64,000 bases of DNA from Autumnicola tepida (GTDB lineage: Bacteria > Bacteroidota > Bacteroidia > Flavobacteriales > Flavobacteriaceae). Positions 17,435-24,942 of this stretch are shown in pieces; position 1 is the first letter of the stretch; each line of letters begins with the position of its first letter. A model generated the notes under the pieces. That model saw only the letters and a list, made by a program, of their open reading frames with translations, was not told where the DNA came from and searched no databases. The position numbers were made by a program, and so were the translations under genes. The stretch is taken from NCBI RefSeq assembly GCF_031846485.1, contig NZ_JAVRHQ010000025.1, positions 1 to 64,000 of the forward strand. The letters run 5' to 3'.

Positions 17435-18103
17435 TTATTTGATAAATTCCAGGTGATCATCTTTATATTCAAGATGAAATTCAGAGTTTTGATGAGTAAA
17501 TTTTATGCTGAAGTCTGAGCTATAAGCTTTATCATCTACCGGAAACCATTTCTTTTCAGCTCTATCTATGGTAATGATAAGCCCCTGCGGATCTCCAATG
17601 GCACAGAATTTCTGAAGGCTGCCGTCAAACATTTCCAGCCCGCAATTGCGCTGAAGAAAATCGTACTTTTCTTTAATATCTAATGTTGCCAGGCCAATCT
17701 CGCTTATGCCGCTGATTTTTTCCGCGGTAAATGGGCACGTATCAGCTTTATTAAAGTTTCTTCTGGAAATAAATTCCAGGATAGTTCCATCCTCATCATA
17801 AAAATAGACCGATTTCGCGTCCCAGTTACTAAAATCTACAATTTCGTCCTTTCCGCTTTTCTGGATCTCCACCCTCTCTTTCAGCCATTCCAGCGCTTGT
17901 TTTTCCTGCCTGTCCTGTATATGAAAAGCGATATGGTAAGGCGTGGCCCCGGCTTTCTTTGTAAACTTCAGCAGGGAAAATCCCAGCTTTATCTCAAAAG
18001 TATCCTTAGTTTCCTTTAAGACTTCAAGGCCCAGCGTATCCCGGTAAAACTTTTTTTGCTCTTCAGGCCGGGAGGTAAAAATCTGCAATTCTGCTATCTT
18101 CAT
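17435..18103 (-). CDS. VOC superfamily (glyoxalase/dioxygenase-like) protein
   Basis: A 222-residue protein with two vicinal-oxygen-chelate modules: the first starts KIAELQIFTSRPEEQKKFY and includes PYHIAFHIQDR and GTILEFISRR; the second starts ISEIGLATLDIKEKYDFLQ. The ATG at 18103 is preferred over a TTG three codons upstream because it starts the first beta strand of the fold as in relatives. The substrate is not known. It lies between ligA (15 bases) and the LOG-family gene (12 bases). Confidence 0.75.
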   Translation of the reverse strand: MKIAELQIFTSRPEEQKKFYRDTLGLEVLKETKDTFEIKLGFSLLKFTKKAGATPYHIAFHIQDRQEKQALEWLKERVEIQKSGKDEIVDFSNWDAKSVYFYDEDGTILEFISRRNFNKADTCPFTAEKISGISEIGLATLDIKEKYDFLQRNCGLEMFDGSLQKFCAIGDPQGLIITIDRAEKKWFPVDDKAYSSDFSIKFTHQNSEFHLEYKDDHLEFIK

Positions 18104-18115
18104 CTTCAGCAAAAA

Positions 18116-18697
18116 TTAAGTCTGATTTTTATTCATCCATTTAGGAACGGCAACAGGTTTAAAATTGGCCATTTTTTTCAGCAATTCTTCAATATCTTCC
18201 GCAATAAGCAAAAGGTCAAAATTTTCCTTTTTCAGCAAATCTTTCCTAACCATGGTTTTTAGTATTGCAATAAGCTCATCGTAATAGCCGTTGCTGTTAA
18301 GCAGACCAATTGGATTTTTATGCAGCCCCAGCTGGCCCCAGGTAACAATCTCAAAAAGTTCTTCAAAAGTACCAAAACCACCAGGCAAAGCGATAAAACC
18401 TTCACTGAGTTCGTGCATTTTCATCTTGCGTTCATGCATGTCTTCTGTAGTAATGAGCGCTGTTAAATTTGGGTGAACCACTTCTTTGGTCTTTAAAAAA
18501 TCCGGAATTACGCCGGTTACTTCCCCGCCGTGGTCCAGCGCCCCTTTTGCCACGCTGCCCATCAGCCCAAGTTTACTTCCGCCATACACCAGCTTTATAT
18601 TTTTTTCTGCTAAAATTTTTCCCAAATTATAGGAGTCTCGTAAAATAACTTCATCATTACCATTACTGCTGCCACAAAATACCGCGATGCTCTTCAT
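18116..18697 (-). CDS. LOG family protein (TIGR00730 type)
   Basis: A 193-residue Rossmann-fold protein with the family signature PGGFGTFEELFEIV near residues 98-111 and the start IAVFCGSSNGND. Relatives include cytokinin-activating LOG phosphoribohydrolases, which cleave the N-glycosidic bond of nucleoside 5'-monophosphates; in bacteria without plant hosts they act as AMP/nucleotide phosphoribohydrolases of unclear role. No lysine decarboxylase activity should be assumed despite old annotation of the family. It sits 9 bases after prmC. Confidence 0.85.
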   Translation of the reverse strand: MKSIAVFCGSSNGNDEVILRDSYNLGKILAEKNIKLVYGGSKLGLMGSVAKGALDHGGEVTGVIPDFLKTKEVVHPNLTALITTEDMHERKMKMHELSEGFIALPGGFGTFEELFEIVTWGQLGLHKNPIGLLNSNGYYDELIAILKTMVRKDLLKKENFDLLLIAEDIEELLKKMANFKPVAVPKWMNKNQT

Positions 18698-18706
18698 TAT
18701 AAAATT

Positions 18707-19549
18707 TTAGAAAGTTCCTTTTAACATCCTGTAATTCCCGAAAATATCCTTTTTTAAACAGGGTTTAAAATTATGCATTTTCAGCAAATTTCCGGTTTCT
18801 TCAGCTAAATACTGATTGATTTCAAAATACAATTTTCCGGAAGGCCGCAATGAGTTTTCTGCCAGTTTTGTGATGGTTTTATAGAAAACCAGCGGATTTT
18901 CATCTCCCACGTAGAGGGCCAGCTCCGGTTCAAAATCCAGCACATTTCGCTGCATTTGCTTTTTTTCCAGTTCCCGCACATAAGGAGGATTGGAAACAAT
19001 AATATCAAAATGTTGATCCAGTTTATTTATTTCCAAAACATTCTTTTCCATGAAAGTAATCTTGACATCATTATTCTCTGCGTTAATACTCGCAGTTTCC
19101 AGGGCTTTTTTGGAAACATCTATGGCAAAAACTTCTGCGTTTTTCAAATGTTTGGCCAGTGCAATGGCAATACAACCACTGCCGGTGCCAATGTCCAGGA
19201 TCTTTAGATTTTCTGCGGAAGAATGATCCTCGAGGATCCACTGTACCAGTTCTTCGGTTTCCGGCCGTGGGATAAGCACAGCTTCATTTACCTGAAAAAT
19301 TAGTCCGAAAAATTCTGTTTCCCCAAGGATGTATTGTACAGGATAATGATTTTTTAATTTTTGAAAGGCAGCTTCAAAATTGGCATTTTCAGCCTTAGAA
19401 ATTTCCCGTTCCGGCTGAATTGCCATTTGGAGACGGTTCATCCCCAGGTACTCTTCAGCAAGAAGATTAAAAAAAGAAACAATCTCCTCCTGCGGATATT
19501 CCTCTTTTAGTTCTTCCTGAAATTTTATTTTTAGCTCTTTTACCTGCAA
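18707..19549 (-). CDS. prmC: Release factor glutamine methyltransferase
   Basis: Methylates the glutamine of the GGQ motif in peptide-chain release factors. The 280-residue protein has the helical N-terminal domain, the SAM-binding motif ILDIGTGSGCIAIALAK and the catalytic NPPY motif (VSNPPYVRELE). The family YILGETEFFG and LIPRPETEELV motifs are also present. Full length for the family. The 137-base gap to the helicase contains no clear promoter. Confidence 0.95.
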   Translation of the reverse strand: MQVKELKIKFQEELKEEYPQEEIVSFFNLLAEEYLGMNRLQMAIQPEREISKAENANFEAAFQKLKNHYPVQYILGETEFFGLIFQVNEAVLIPRPETEELVQWILEDHSSAENLKILDIGTGSGCIAIALAKHLKNAEVFAIDVSKKALETASINAENNDVKITFMEKNVLEINKLDQHFDIIVSNPPYVRELEKKQMQRNVLDFEPELALYVGDENPLVFYKTITKLAENSLRPSGKLYFEINQYLAEETGNLLKMHNFKPCLKKDIFGNYRMLKGTF

Positions 19550-19686
19550 TGTTTATAATTATTTAAAATGATTTGTTATAAAATTTTAATTAACCTTGTC
19601 CGGTTAAAGATTCATTACCGCTTCGCTGCAAGAAAAAAGAGACAAAATTTTTATTGGGAGTTTCATCTTTTAGTGCGGAATTGATT

Positions 19687-21126
19687 TTATTCCTGGAGGA
19701 AAAAATCATCTTTAAAACCAATAAGATAGAGCTTATCTGTAGCCCTTGTTACCGCTGTGTACAACCATCTTAGATACTCCTTCCCCACCCCGTTTGGCAA
19801 ATAAGGCTGCTCGATAAACACGGTATTCCACTGCCCGCCCTGTGATTTATGGCAGGTCATGGCATACGAAAATTTAATCTGAAGCGCATTAAAATATTTG
19901 TTGTTCTTAACTTTAAGGAACTTCTTGTATTTTGAAGTTTCATCAGCATAATCCTTCATTACCTCTTGATAAAGGTTATTTGATTCTTCATAAGAAAGCG
20001 AAGGGGAATTACTGGTAAGCGTATCAAGTAAAACCACGGTTTCAAAAGGGCGCATTCTGGGATAATCCACCATTTGCACCTGGACTTCAGCAAACCTAAA
20101 ACCGTAAAGCTCTTTTATTCCGAAGATTTCCAACACTTTTATAATATCGCCATTGGCAATAAAACCTGCTTCTGATGCGGGTTTTATCCAGAAATAGTTA
20201 TTCTTTACCACCATAAGGTAATCTCCCGCCGAAATTTCTTCTTCCTGGAAGAGGATCCTGTTCCTGATTTGCTGATTGTACTGGTTCGCCCTCTTATTAG
20301 ACCTTACAATAATACTGGTCTCCTCATTCCCCAGGTTGTCATAAGCATCCTGTATGGCCTCCATAATATCATAACCATCGGTAAGCCGCACCACGTCCTT
20401 TTTTGAAGTGAGCTGAAATTTAAAGCTCTCATAAAACTCTTCCTGAAGGCATTCCCTTATCCTGGTCGCATTCAGCAAAATATCACTTTCTTCACTCTGC
20501 CGTACCACTTCATCCAGTTCTATATGATTAACCTCTTTACTATAACTAAACTGAAGTTTTTGCTCTTCCAGAGCCGGGCTCATCTCCATTTTTACAGGCG
20601 GAAGCTGTGCCGTGTCCCCTATTAATATGAGCTGGCAATTATGGCCGGAATAAACAAACTGCACCAGATCGTCTAGCAGGGAACCATTTTCAAATATTTT
20701 GGAATCACTGTTTTGATCTGAAATCATGGAGGCTTCATCTACAATAAAAATGCTGTTTTTATGCTTATTTGGCTGAAGCACAAAACTCACCCCGCCTCCT
20801 CCGCTCGATTTCTTCGGAAAATAGATTTTCTTGTGAATGGTGAAAGCCTCCTGTTTGGAATAATTAGAGATCACTTTGGCCGCCCTCCCCGTAGGCGCCA
20901 GTAAAACTCCGGATTTTTTGATCTTCCAGAGATTTTTCACCAGGGTGCTGATGATAGTGGTTTTACCGGTACCGGCAAAACCTTTCAGCACAAAAAGGGA
21001 TTCCTTACGGCCGGCAGTAACAAAATCTGATAATTGCTGCAGCGCGATATCCTGTTTTGCTTTGGCTGGAAAACCTAAATCATTAAGCAGAAGTTTATAA
21101 AAAGAAGGGGCATTTAATATATCCAT
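19687..21126 (-). CDS. RecD-like superfamily 1 DNA helicase
   Basis: A 479-residue ATP-dependent helicase: Walker A GFAGTGKTT, Walker B with FIVDEASMIS, motif III GDTAQLPPV, and the C-terminal UvrD-like part with TCHKSQGGQWNTVF and YTAVTRATDKLYLIG. The ATG at 21126 is chosen because a TAnnTTTG box (TATATTTG) sits 18 bases upstream; a longer frame from 21264 would extend through that promoter and the divergent one. RecB and RecC partners are not seen, so it is probably a stand-alone RecD2/Dda-like enzyme. Role in replication or repair is inferred. Confidence 0.85.
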   Translation of the reverse strand: MDILNAPSFYKLLLNDLGFPAKAKQDIALQQLSDFVTAGRKESLFVLKGFAGTGKTTIISTLVKNLWKIKKSGVLLAPTGRAAKVISNYSKQEAFTIHKKIYFPKKSSGGGGVSFVLQPNKHKNSIFIVDEASMISDQNSDSKIFENGSLLDDLVQFVYSGHNCQLILIGDTAQLPPVKMEMSPALEEQKLQFSYSKEVNHIELDEVVRQSEESDILLNATRIRECLQEEFYESFKFQLTSKKDVVRLTDGYDIMEAIQDAYDNLGNEETSIIVRSNKRANQYNQQIRNRILFQEEEISAGDYLMVVKNNYFWIKPASEAGFIANGDIIKVLEIFGIKELYGFRFAEVQVQMVDYPRMRPFETVVLLDTLTSNSPSLSYEESNNLYQEVMKDYADETSKYKKFLKVKNNKYFNALQIKFSYAMTCHKSQGGQWNTVFIEQPYLPNGVGKEYLRWLYTAVTRATDKLYLIGFKDDFFLQE

Positions 21127-21144
21127 AGCACGTGCGTGAATTCT

Positions 21145-21152
21145 CAAATATA
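21145..21152 (-). promoter_or_regulatory. -7 element of the helicase promoter
   Basis: TATATTTG on the minus strand, an exact TAnnTTTG match 18 bases before the helicase ATG. It decides the start of that gene. Confidence 0.55.
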
Positions 21153-21198
21153 ACCATGGATTTTTAGGGAAGAAACTTTTACGAATAAAAAAAAATTG

Positions 21199-21206
21199 TA
21201 GATTTG
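21199..21206 (+). promoter_or_regulatory. -7 element of the plus-strand operon at 21.2 kb
   Basis: TAGATTTG, an exact TAnnTTTG match 40 bases before the ATG at 21247. It is divergent from the helicase promoter 47 bases away and should drive the anchored protein, DUF3822 and rsmD genes. Confidence 0.5.
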
Positions 21207-21246
21207 TCGTACACACTATTAATTTTATAAAGTAAATTATTAAAGC

Positions 21247-21897
21247 ATGAGACTTGTAATTCAATTACTCCTTTGGTTGGTGATCATTTTCCTGGCCTAT
21301 CTTACATTTGATGCGGTTTACAGACCAATCCAGTTTAACAAAGTTAAAGAGAAGCGCTACGCGAAAGTAATTGAAAATCTTAAAGATATTAGAGATGCCG
21401 AGCTGGCCCATAAAGAAGTTACCGGAAGTTTTGAAGGTGACTTTGATGACCTGGTTCAGTTTCTTGACACTGCCCAGTTTGCTATTACTCAACGTCGTGA
21501 CACCACTTATTTAGATGAAGAGTACCGAAGGACTTACGGGGTAGACCAGTATATTGAAGATGTGGTAATTGACACCCTTGGGTTCGTTTCTGTAAAAGAT
21601 TCGTTATTTAAAGGAAATGAAGAGCGTTACAGAAATATGATTAATGTTCCAATTGAAGGTGCAGACGCCCAGTTTGAACTTGATGCCGGCACCATTACTA
21701 AAGGAGACAGCAAAATCCCTGTTTTTGAAGCAAAAGTTGCCAAAAGCAAAGTACTTTATGACCAGGATAGGACTTTGATCTTACAGGAAAATGAAATACA
21801 ATCTGTAGATGATGTTAACGGCCGTTATATTAGTGTTGGTTCCATGCAGGAGGTGAACACCAGCGGAAACTGGCCAAAAGTTTATGGCGACGAGTAA
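21247..21897 (+). CDS. Conserved single-pass membrane protein of unknown function
   Basis: A 216-residue protein with one N-terminal membrane helix (VIQLLLWLVIIFLAYLTFD, about residues 4-22) and a soluble, mixed-charge remainder. The region after the helix (KRYAKVIENLKDIRDAELAHKE) is helical and resembles the start of pilin-like or periplasmic-anchor proteins found in Bacteroidota, but I cannot name a family. It overlaps the DUF3822 gene by 14 bases, suggesting co-expression and possibly a joint role. Function unknown. Confidence 0.75.
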   Translation: MRLVIQLLLWLVIIFLAYLTFDAVYRPIQFNKVKEKRYAKVIENLKDIRDAELAHKEVTGSFEGDFDDLVQFLDTAQFAITQRRDTTYLDEEYRRTYGVDQYIEDVVIDTLGFVSVKDSLFKGNEERYRNMINVPIEGADAQFELDAGTITKGDSKIPVFEAKVAKSKVLYDQDRTLILQENEIQSVDDVNGRYISVGSMQEVNTSGNWPKVYGDE

Positions 21898-22699
21898 TCA
21901 GGAAAACAATTTTTTGAAACTGTCCATCCAGGTTAGCCTGGATGGACTTTCTTTTTGTATTCTAAATACCGAAAGGAAAGAAATTATATTTTACAGGAAA
22001 AAGGTTTTTACCGCACAACTAGATCCTGTTAAACTGCTGCAGGAAATTGAAACCGTATATAAAGAAGAACCGCTGCTAAGCCAGCATATAAATAATGTAA
22101 TCCTTCTCTTTAGCAACAGTTTGTCCACTCTTGTTCCCTCCCCGCTTTTCCAGGAGGAAAATGCTTCTAATTACCTAAAGTTCAACACTAAAATTTTAAA
22201 AACTGATTTTATTGCATACGATGAGCTGAAGGAGCATGAAATGGTGAACGTTTATATCCCCTACGCCAATGTGATTAATTATTTTTTTGAGAAATACGGC
22301 GAATTTGAATATAAACACACCAGCAGCATCCTGTTAGAAGAATTACTAAAATTGCCTTCGCAAGAAACCAAAATGTACATCTATAACCGTGAAAAAGAAT
22401 ATGACCTCGTGGTAATTGATGATGGCAAACTTCTCCTCTGCAACACGTTTTCCTACGAAACAAAGGAAGATTTCCTTTATTATATCCTCTTTACCGCGGA
22501 ACAATTAAATCTTGATCCTTTAGAATTCCAGTTGCTGCTGTTTGGGGATATCAGTAAAGATTCAGATTTTTATGAAATTGCTTATAATTACATAAAAAAC
22601 ATAGATTTTCTCCCGGTATTTTTTCCTTTTGAATATCATGAAGATACTGAAAAACCTTCCAGGGAAAGCTCGGAATTTGTTCTTTTAAAATCTCTGTAA
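21884..22699 (+). CDS. DUF3822 family protein
   Basis: A 271-residue cytosolic protein of the DUF3822 family, which occurs in Bacteroidota next to rsmD. Recognisable parts are LSIQVSLDGLSFCILN near the start and the later EKEYDLVVIDDGKLLLCNTF. The layout suggests an actin-like ATPase fold, but catalytic residues are not obvious. It overlaps the preceding gene by 14 bases and rsmD by one base (TAATG). Function unknown. Confidence 0.8.
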   Translation: MATSNQENNFLKLSIQVSLDGLSFCILNTERKEIIFYRKKVFTAQLDPVKLLQEIETVYKEEPLLSQHINNVILLFSNSLSTLVPSPLFQEENASNYLKFNTKILKTDFIAYDELKEHEMVNVYIPYANVINYFFEKYGEFEYKHTSSILLEELLKLPSQETKMYIYNREKEYDLVVIDDGKLLLCNTFSYETKEDFLYYILFTAEQLNLDPLEFQLLLFGDISKDSDFYEIAYNYIKNIDFLPVFFPFEYHEDTEKPSRESSEFVLLKSL

Positions 22700-23232
22700 T
22701 GCGAATAATATCAGGTAGCAATAAAGGCAGGAGGATAATGGCTCCGCAAAAACTTCCGGTAAGGCCAACTACAGATATGGCCAAGGAGGCACTTTTTAAT
22801 ATTTTAAGAAACCAGTTTCATTTAAGCAATATAGATGTTCTCGACCTTTTTGCCGGCACAGGAAATATTTCCTATGAATTTGCTTCCCGCGGAACAGAGA
22901 CTATCACAGCCGTAGATGCCAATTATGAGTGCGTAAAATTCATAAAAAAGACTGCGGCAGAACTGGAGTTTCCCATACAGGTTATTAAAAGCGATGTATT
23001 TAAATATCTTGAGAAAGCACCGGTAAAAGCAGATGTTATTTTTGCCGATCCGCCTTATGATCTTGATACGGAAACTTTCGAAAAAATAGCCAATACCATC
23101 TTCGAAAACAAAATTCTTAATCCTGAAGGATCGCTTATAATTGAACATTCTAAACATACTGATCTTTCTTCAGTTAAAAATTTTCAGGAGGCCAGGAAGT
23201 ATGGCAGCTCAGTTTTTAGTTTTTTTTCGTAA
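22699..23232 (+). CDS. rsmD: 16S rRNA (guanine966-N2)-methyltransferase
   Basis: Methylates G966 of 16S rRNA during small-subunit assembly. The 177-residue protein has the family start MRIISGSNKGRRI, PVRPTTDMAKEALFNIL, the SAM motif VLDLFAGTGNISYE and the catalytic FADPPYDL motif. Start and stop overlap neighbours tightly (TAATG with the DUF3822 gene). Confidence 0.94.
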   Translation: MRIISGSNKGRRIMAPQKLPVRPTTDMAKEALFNILRNQFHLSNIDVLDLFAGTGNISYEFASRGTETITAVDANYECVKFIKKTAAELEFPIQVIKSDVFKYLEKAPVKADVIFADPPYDLDTETFEKIANTIFENKILNPEGSLIIEHSKHTDLSSVKNFQEARKYGSSVFSFFS

Positions 23233-23241
23233 ATTAAATGC

Positions 23242-23618
23242 ATGGGTGAGCTTCTGGAAACAAAAAATCTTGAACATACAACGCTCGAATTCTATAGCAC
23301 CTATGTGATTTCTACAGTAAAAGAAGACGTTGTGGTGGGCTATATGGAAGTAAATTCCTATATAGATTTGTGCACAGAATTTTTTAAAGATACCCGCTTC
23401 GTTTATATTTCCCTTAGAAAGAACAACTACAATGTAAATCCTGTAATATATTCCGGAGAAATCCGAAAGTGGAAGGACTTGCCGGAATGGCAATTGTTTG
23501 TCCACAACCTTCCAAAATAGCCACGGCTAAATTTGAACGTGAGTTTGTAAATTTTCCATTTGAAGTTTTTACAGTCCTGGATGATGCCATAGAGTGGGCA
23601 GTGGAAATAACAAAATGA
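23242..23618 (+). pseudogene. STAS/SpoIIAA-like gene broken by a -1 frameshift
   Basis: The frame starting at ATG 23242 runs to a stop at 23520 and gives 92 residues. From codon 23469 a second frame, one base back, continues without stop to the TGA at 23616-23618 and reads VEGLAGMAIVCPQPSKIATA and then FERE, NFPFEVFTVLDDAIEWAVEITK in pieces. Joined near 23467-23469 the two parts give about 125 residues with the pattern of small STAS/SpoIIAA-like proteins of Flavobacteriia (N-terminal strand, middle YISLRKNNYNVNPVIYSGEIRK, C-terminal F-D-A-W helix). Loss of one G from an AAGGTGG tract would explain it. The true stop then overlaps the GH16 ATG (ATGA). It could be a real pseudogene or a sequencing error; no slippery heptamer is seen. 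Confidence 0.75.
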
Positions 23619-24481
23619 TTCCTCAACGGAATATTCCTTTATTAAACCGAATGATCCCTAAATTATTCATTTTTTCAATACTGCTTATGCTGAATTTTAA
23701 GGCAAACGCCCAATTTGAGAATTCTCATCTTATTTTTTCTGAAGAATTTAATTATAACGGACTTCCAGATGAGGGAAAATGGAATTATGAAGAAGGATAT
23801 GTGCGCAACATGGAGCCGCAGTACTATACTAAAAAAAGGAAAAAAAATGCGCGGGTTAAAAAAGGAAATCTCATCATTGAAGGCCTTAAGGAAAATATTA
23901 AAAACAGCTTTTATAAGAAAGACAGCACCCACTGGCGTAACAGCCCTAAGCGGACCAAATATACCTCTGCCAGTATTAATACTCTCAGGAATTTCAGTTT
24001 TAAGTATGGATATGTAGAAGTTAAGGCTAAACTCCCACAGGGAAAAGGAGTCTGGCCCGCAATCTGGATGCTGGGAACAGATGTTAATGAAGTAGAATGG
24101 CCGTTCTCTGGGGAAATTGATATTATGGAATTTGTAGGTAAGGATGAAAATCATATTCACGGGACGGTTCATTATCCTGCTGATAATGAACAACAATATA
24201 CCTCCAACGGCAGTAAACTCCCTGTTGAAGATCTACATAGTGATTTTCACGTTTATGGACTAAACTGGACAAAAGATAAACTCGAATTTTATTTTGACGG
24301 CAAGCTTTATCACACCTTTCATATTGAAGACGCCGGCGATATGGCTTATATTTTCAGAAAGCCATATTACCTTTTAATAAACCTGGCTCTTGGAGGTGGC
24401 TGGGCAGGAGAACTGGACGAATCTATTCTTCCGCAGCAGTTTGTGATAGATTATGTAAAGGTTTATCAGCCCGGGAAATAA
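23615..24481 (+). CDS. Glycoside hydrolase family 16 (laminarinase-type)
   Basis: A 288-residue secreted beta-glucanase-type enzyme. The signal peptide ends near FKANA-QF (about residue 32), with start at ATG 23615 (an ATG at 23651 is an alternative). The GH16 active site is GEIDIMEF with E167 as nucleophile, D169 and E172 as acid/base; the aromatic subsite motifs GVWPAIWMLG and VYGLNWTKDKLEFYFDG are present. Family members cleave beta-1,3 or mixed beta-1,3/1,4 glucans; laminarin is the likely substrate in a flavobacterium. There is no C-terminal sorting domain, so it may be periplasmic or released by another route. Confidence 0.9.
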   Translation: MIPQRNIPLLNRMIPKLFIFSILLMLNFKANAQFENSHLIFSEEFNYNGLPDEGKWNYEEGYVRNMEPQYYTKKRKKNARVKKGNLIIEGLKENIKNSFYKKDSTHWRNSPKRTKYTSASINTLRNFSFKYGYVEVKAKLPQGKGVWPAIWMLGTDVNEVEWPFSGEIDIMEFVGKDENHIHGTVHYPADNEQQYTSNGSKLPVEDLHSDFHVYGLNWTKDKLEFYFDGKLYHTFHIEDAGDMAYIFRKPYYLLINLALGGGWAGELDESILPQQFVIDYVKVYQPGK

Positions 24482-24817
24482 AAAAAGCAGGTCTGTAAGC
24501 CGGATTCTGTGCGTTTCGAAGCATTCGAAAGCCCTTGTCATTTATCTGAAGCCTTTGTTGCCAAAGGCCTTTAGCTGCCTACCCTCCGGAAGCAGGCGGG
24601 CCGCCTGCAGCACCGGTTTACATGGCATTGCACCGCATAGAGTTTACCCGATTTCACTACAGCATTACCTGTACATCCTTTCTGTTGCACTTGTCCTAAC
24701 CTCACGGCCGGTGGGCGTTACCCACTATGCTGCCCTACGGTGTCCGGACTTTCCTCTCAACCTCGCATCCCGGCAAAACCGGGATAATAGGCCAAGCGAC
24801 AAGGCGACCTGCTTTGC
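24482..24817 (-). ncRNA. rnpB: RNase P RNA
   Basis: The catalytic RNA of RNase P, which matures tRNA 5' ends. The minus strand carries the 5' core GAGGAAAGTCCGGAC (complement near 24740-24757), the mid-region GTGAGGTTAGGACAAGTGC type segment, and the 3' signature ACAGAATCCGGCTTACAGAC (complement at about 24492-24511). The P1 helix closes perfectly: AAAGCAGGTC at the 5' end (24815-24806) pairs with GACCTGCTTT at the 3' end (24493-24484). A T-run follows directly. Ends are estimated from P1 to within a few bases. The plus-strand open frame across it is a shadow. Confidence 0.93.
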
Positions 24818-24917
24818 AGCAAAGGTAATGCAAATAAGCGGGATAAAATTGTTGATTTCTCTTCCGCTTTTGTTTAAAAATAAACACCACAAACTTCAAC
24901 TTTAGGTTTGTGATTTT

Positions 24918-24925
24918 TATATTTG
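24918..24925 (+). promoter_or_regulatory. -7 element of the dnaX promoter
   Basis: TATATTTG, an exact TAnnTTTG match, 17 bases before the dnaX ATG at 24943. Just upstream lies an inverted repeat with arms CACAAAC (24888-24894) and GTTTGTG (24906-24912), of unknown meaning. Confidence 0.5.
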
Positions 24926-24942
24926 TGCTTCAATAGATTTTG

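Noticed and set aside
21127..21264. Longer start of the helicase at 21264
   Set aside because: It would run through a TAnnTTTG promoter and the divergent promoter region; the added residues do not match the family.
23467..23520. Programmed -1 frameshift in the STAS-like gene
   Set aside because: No X-XXY-YYZ slippery site or strong downstream hairpin is visible; a base deletion is simpler.
24555..24905. 116-residue plus-strand open frame
   Set aside because: It lies across the RNase P RNA gene on the other strand; the RNA signatures and P1 pairing explain the sequence, and the protein has no family features.
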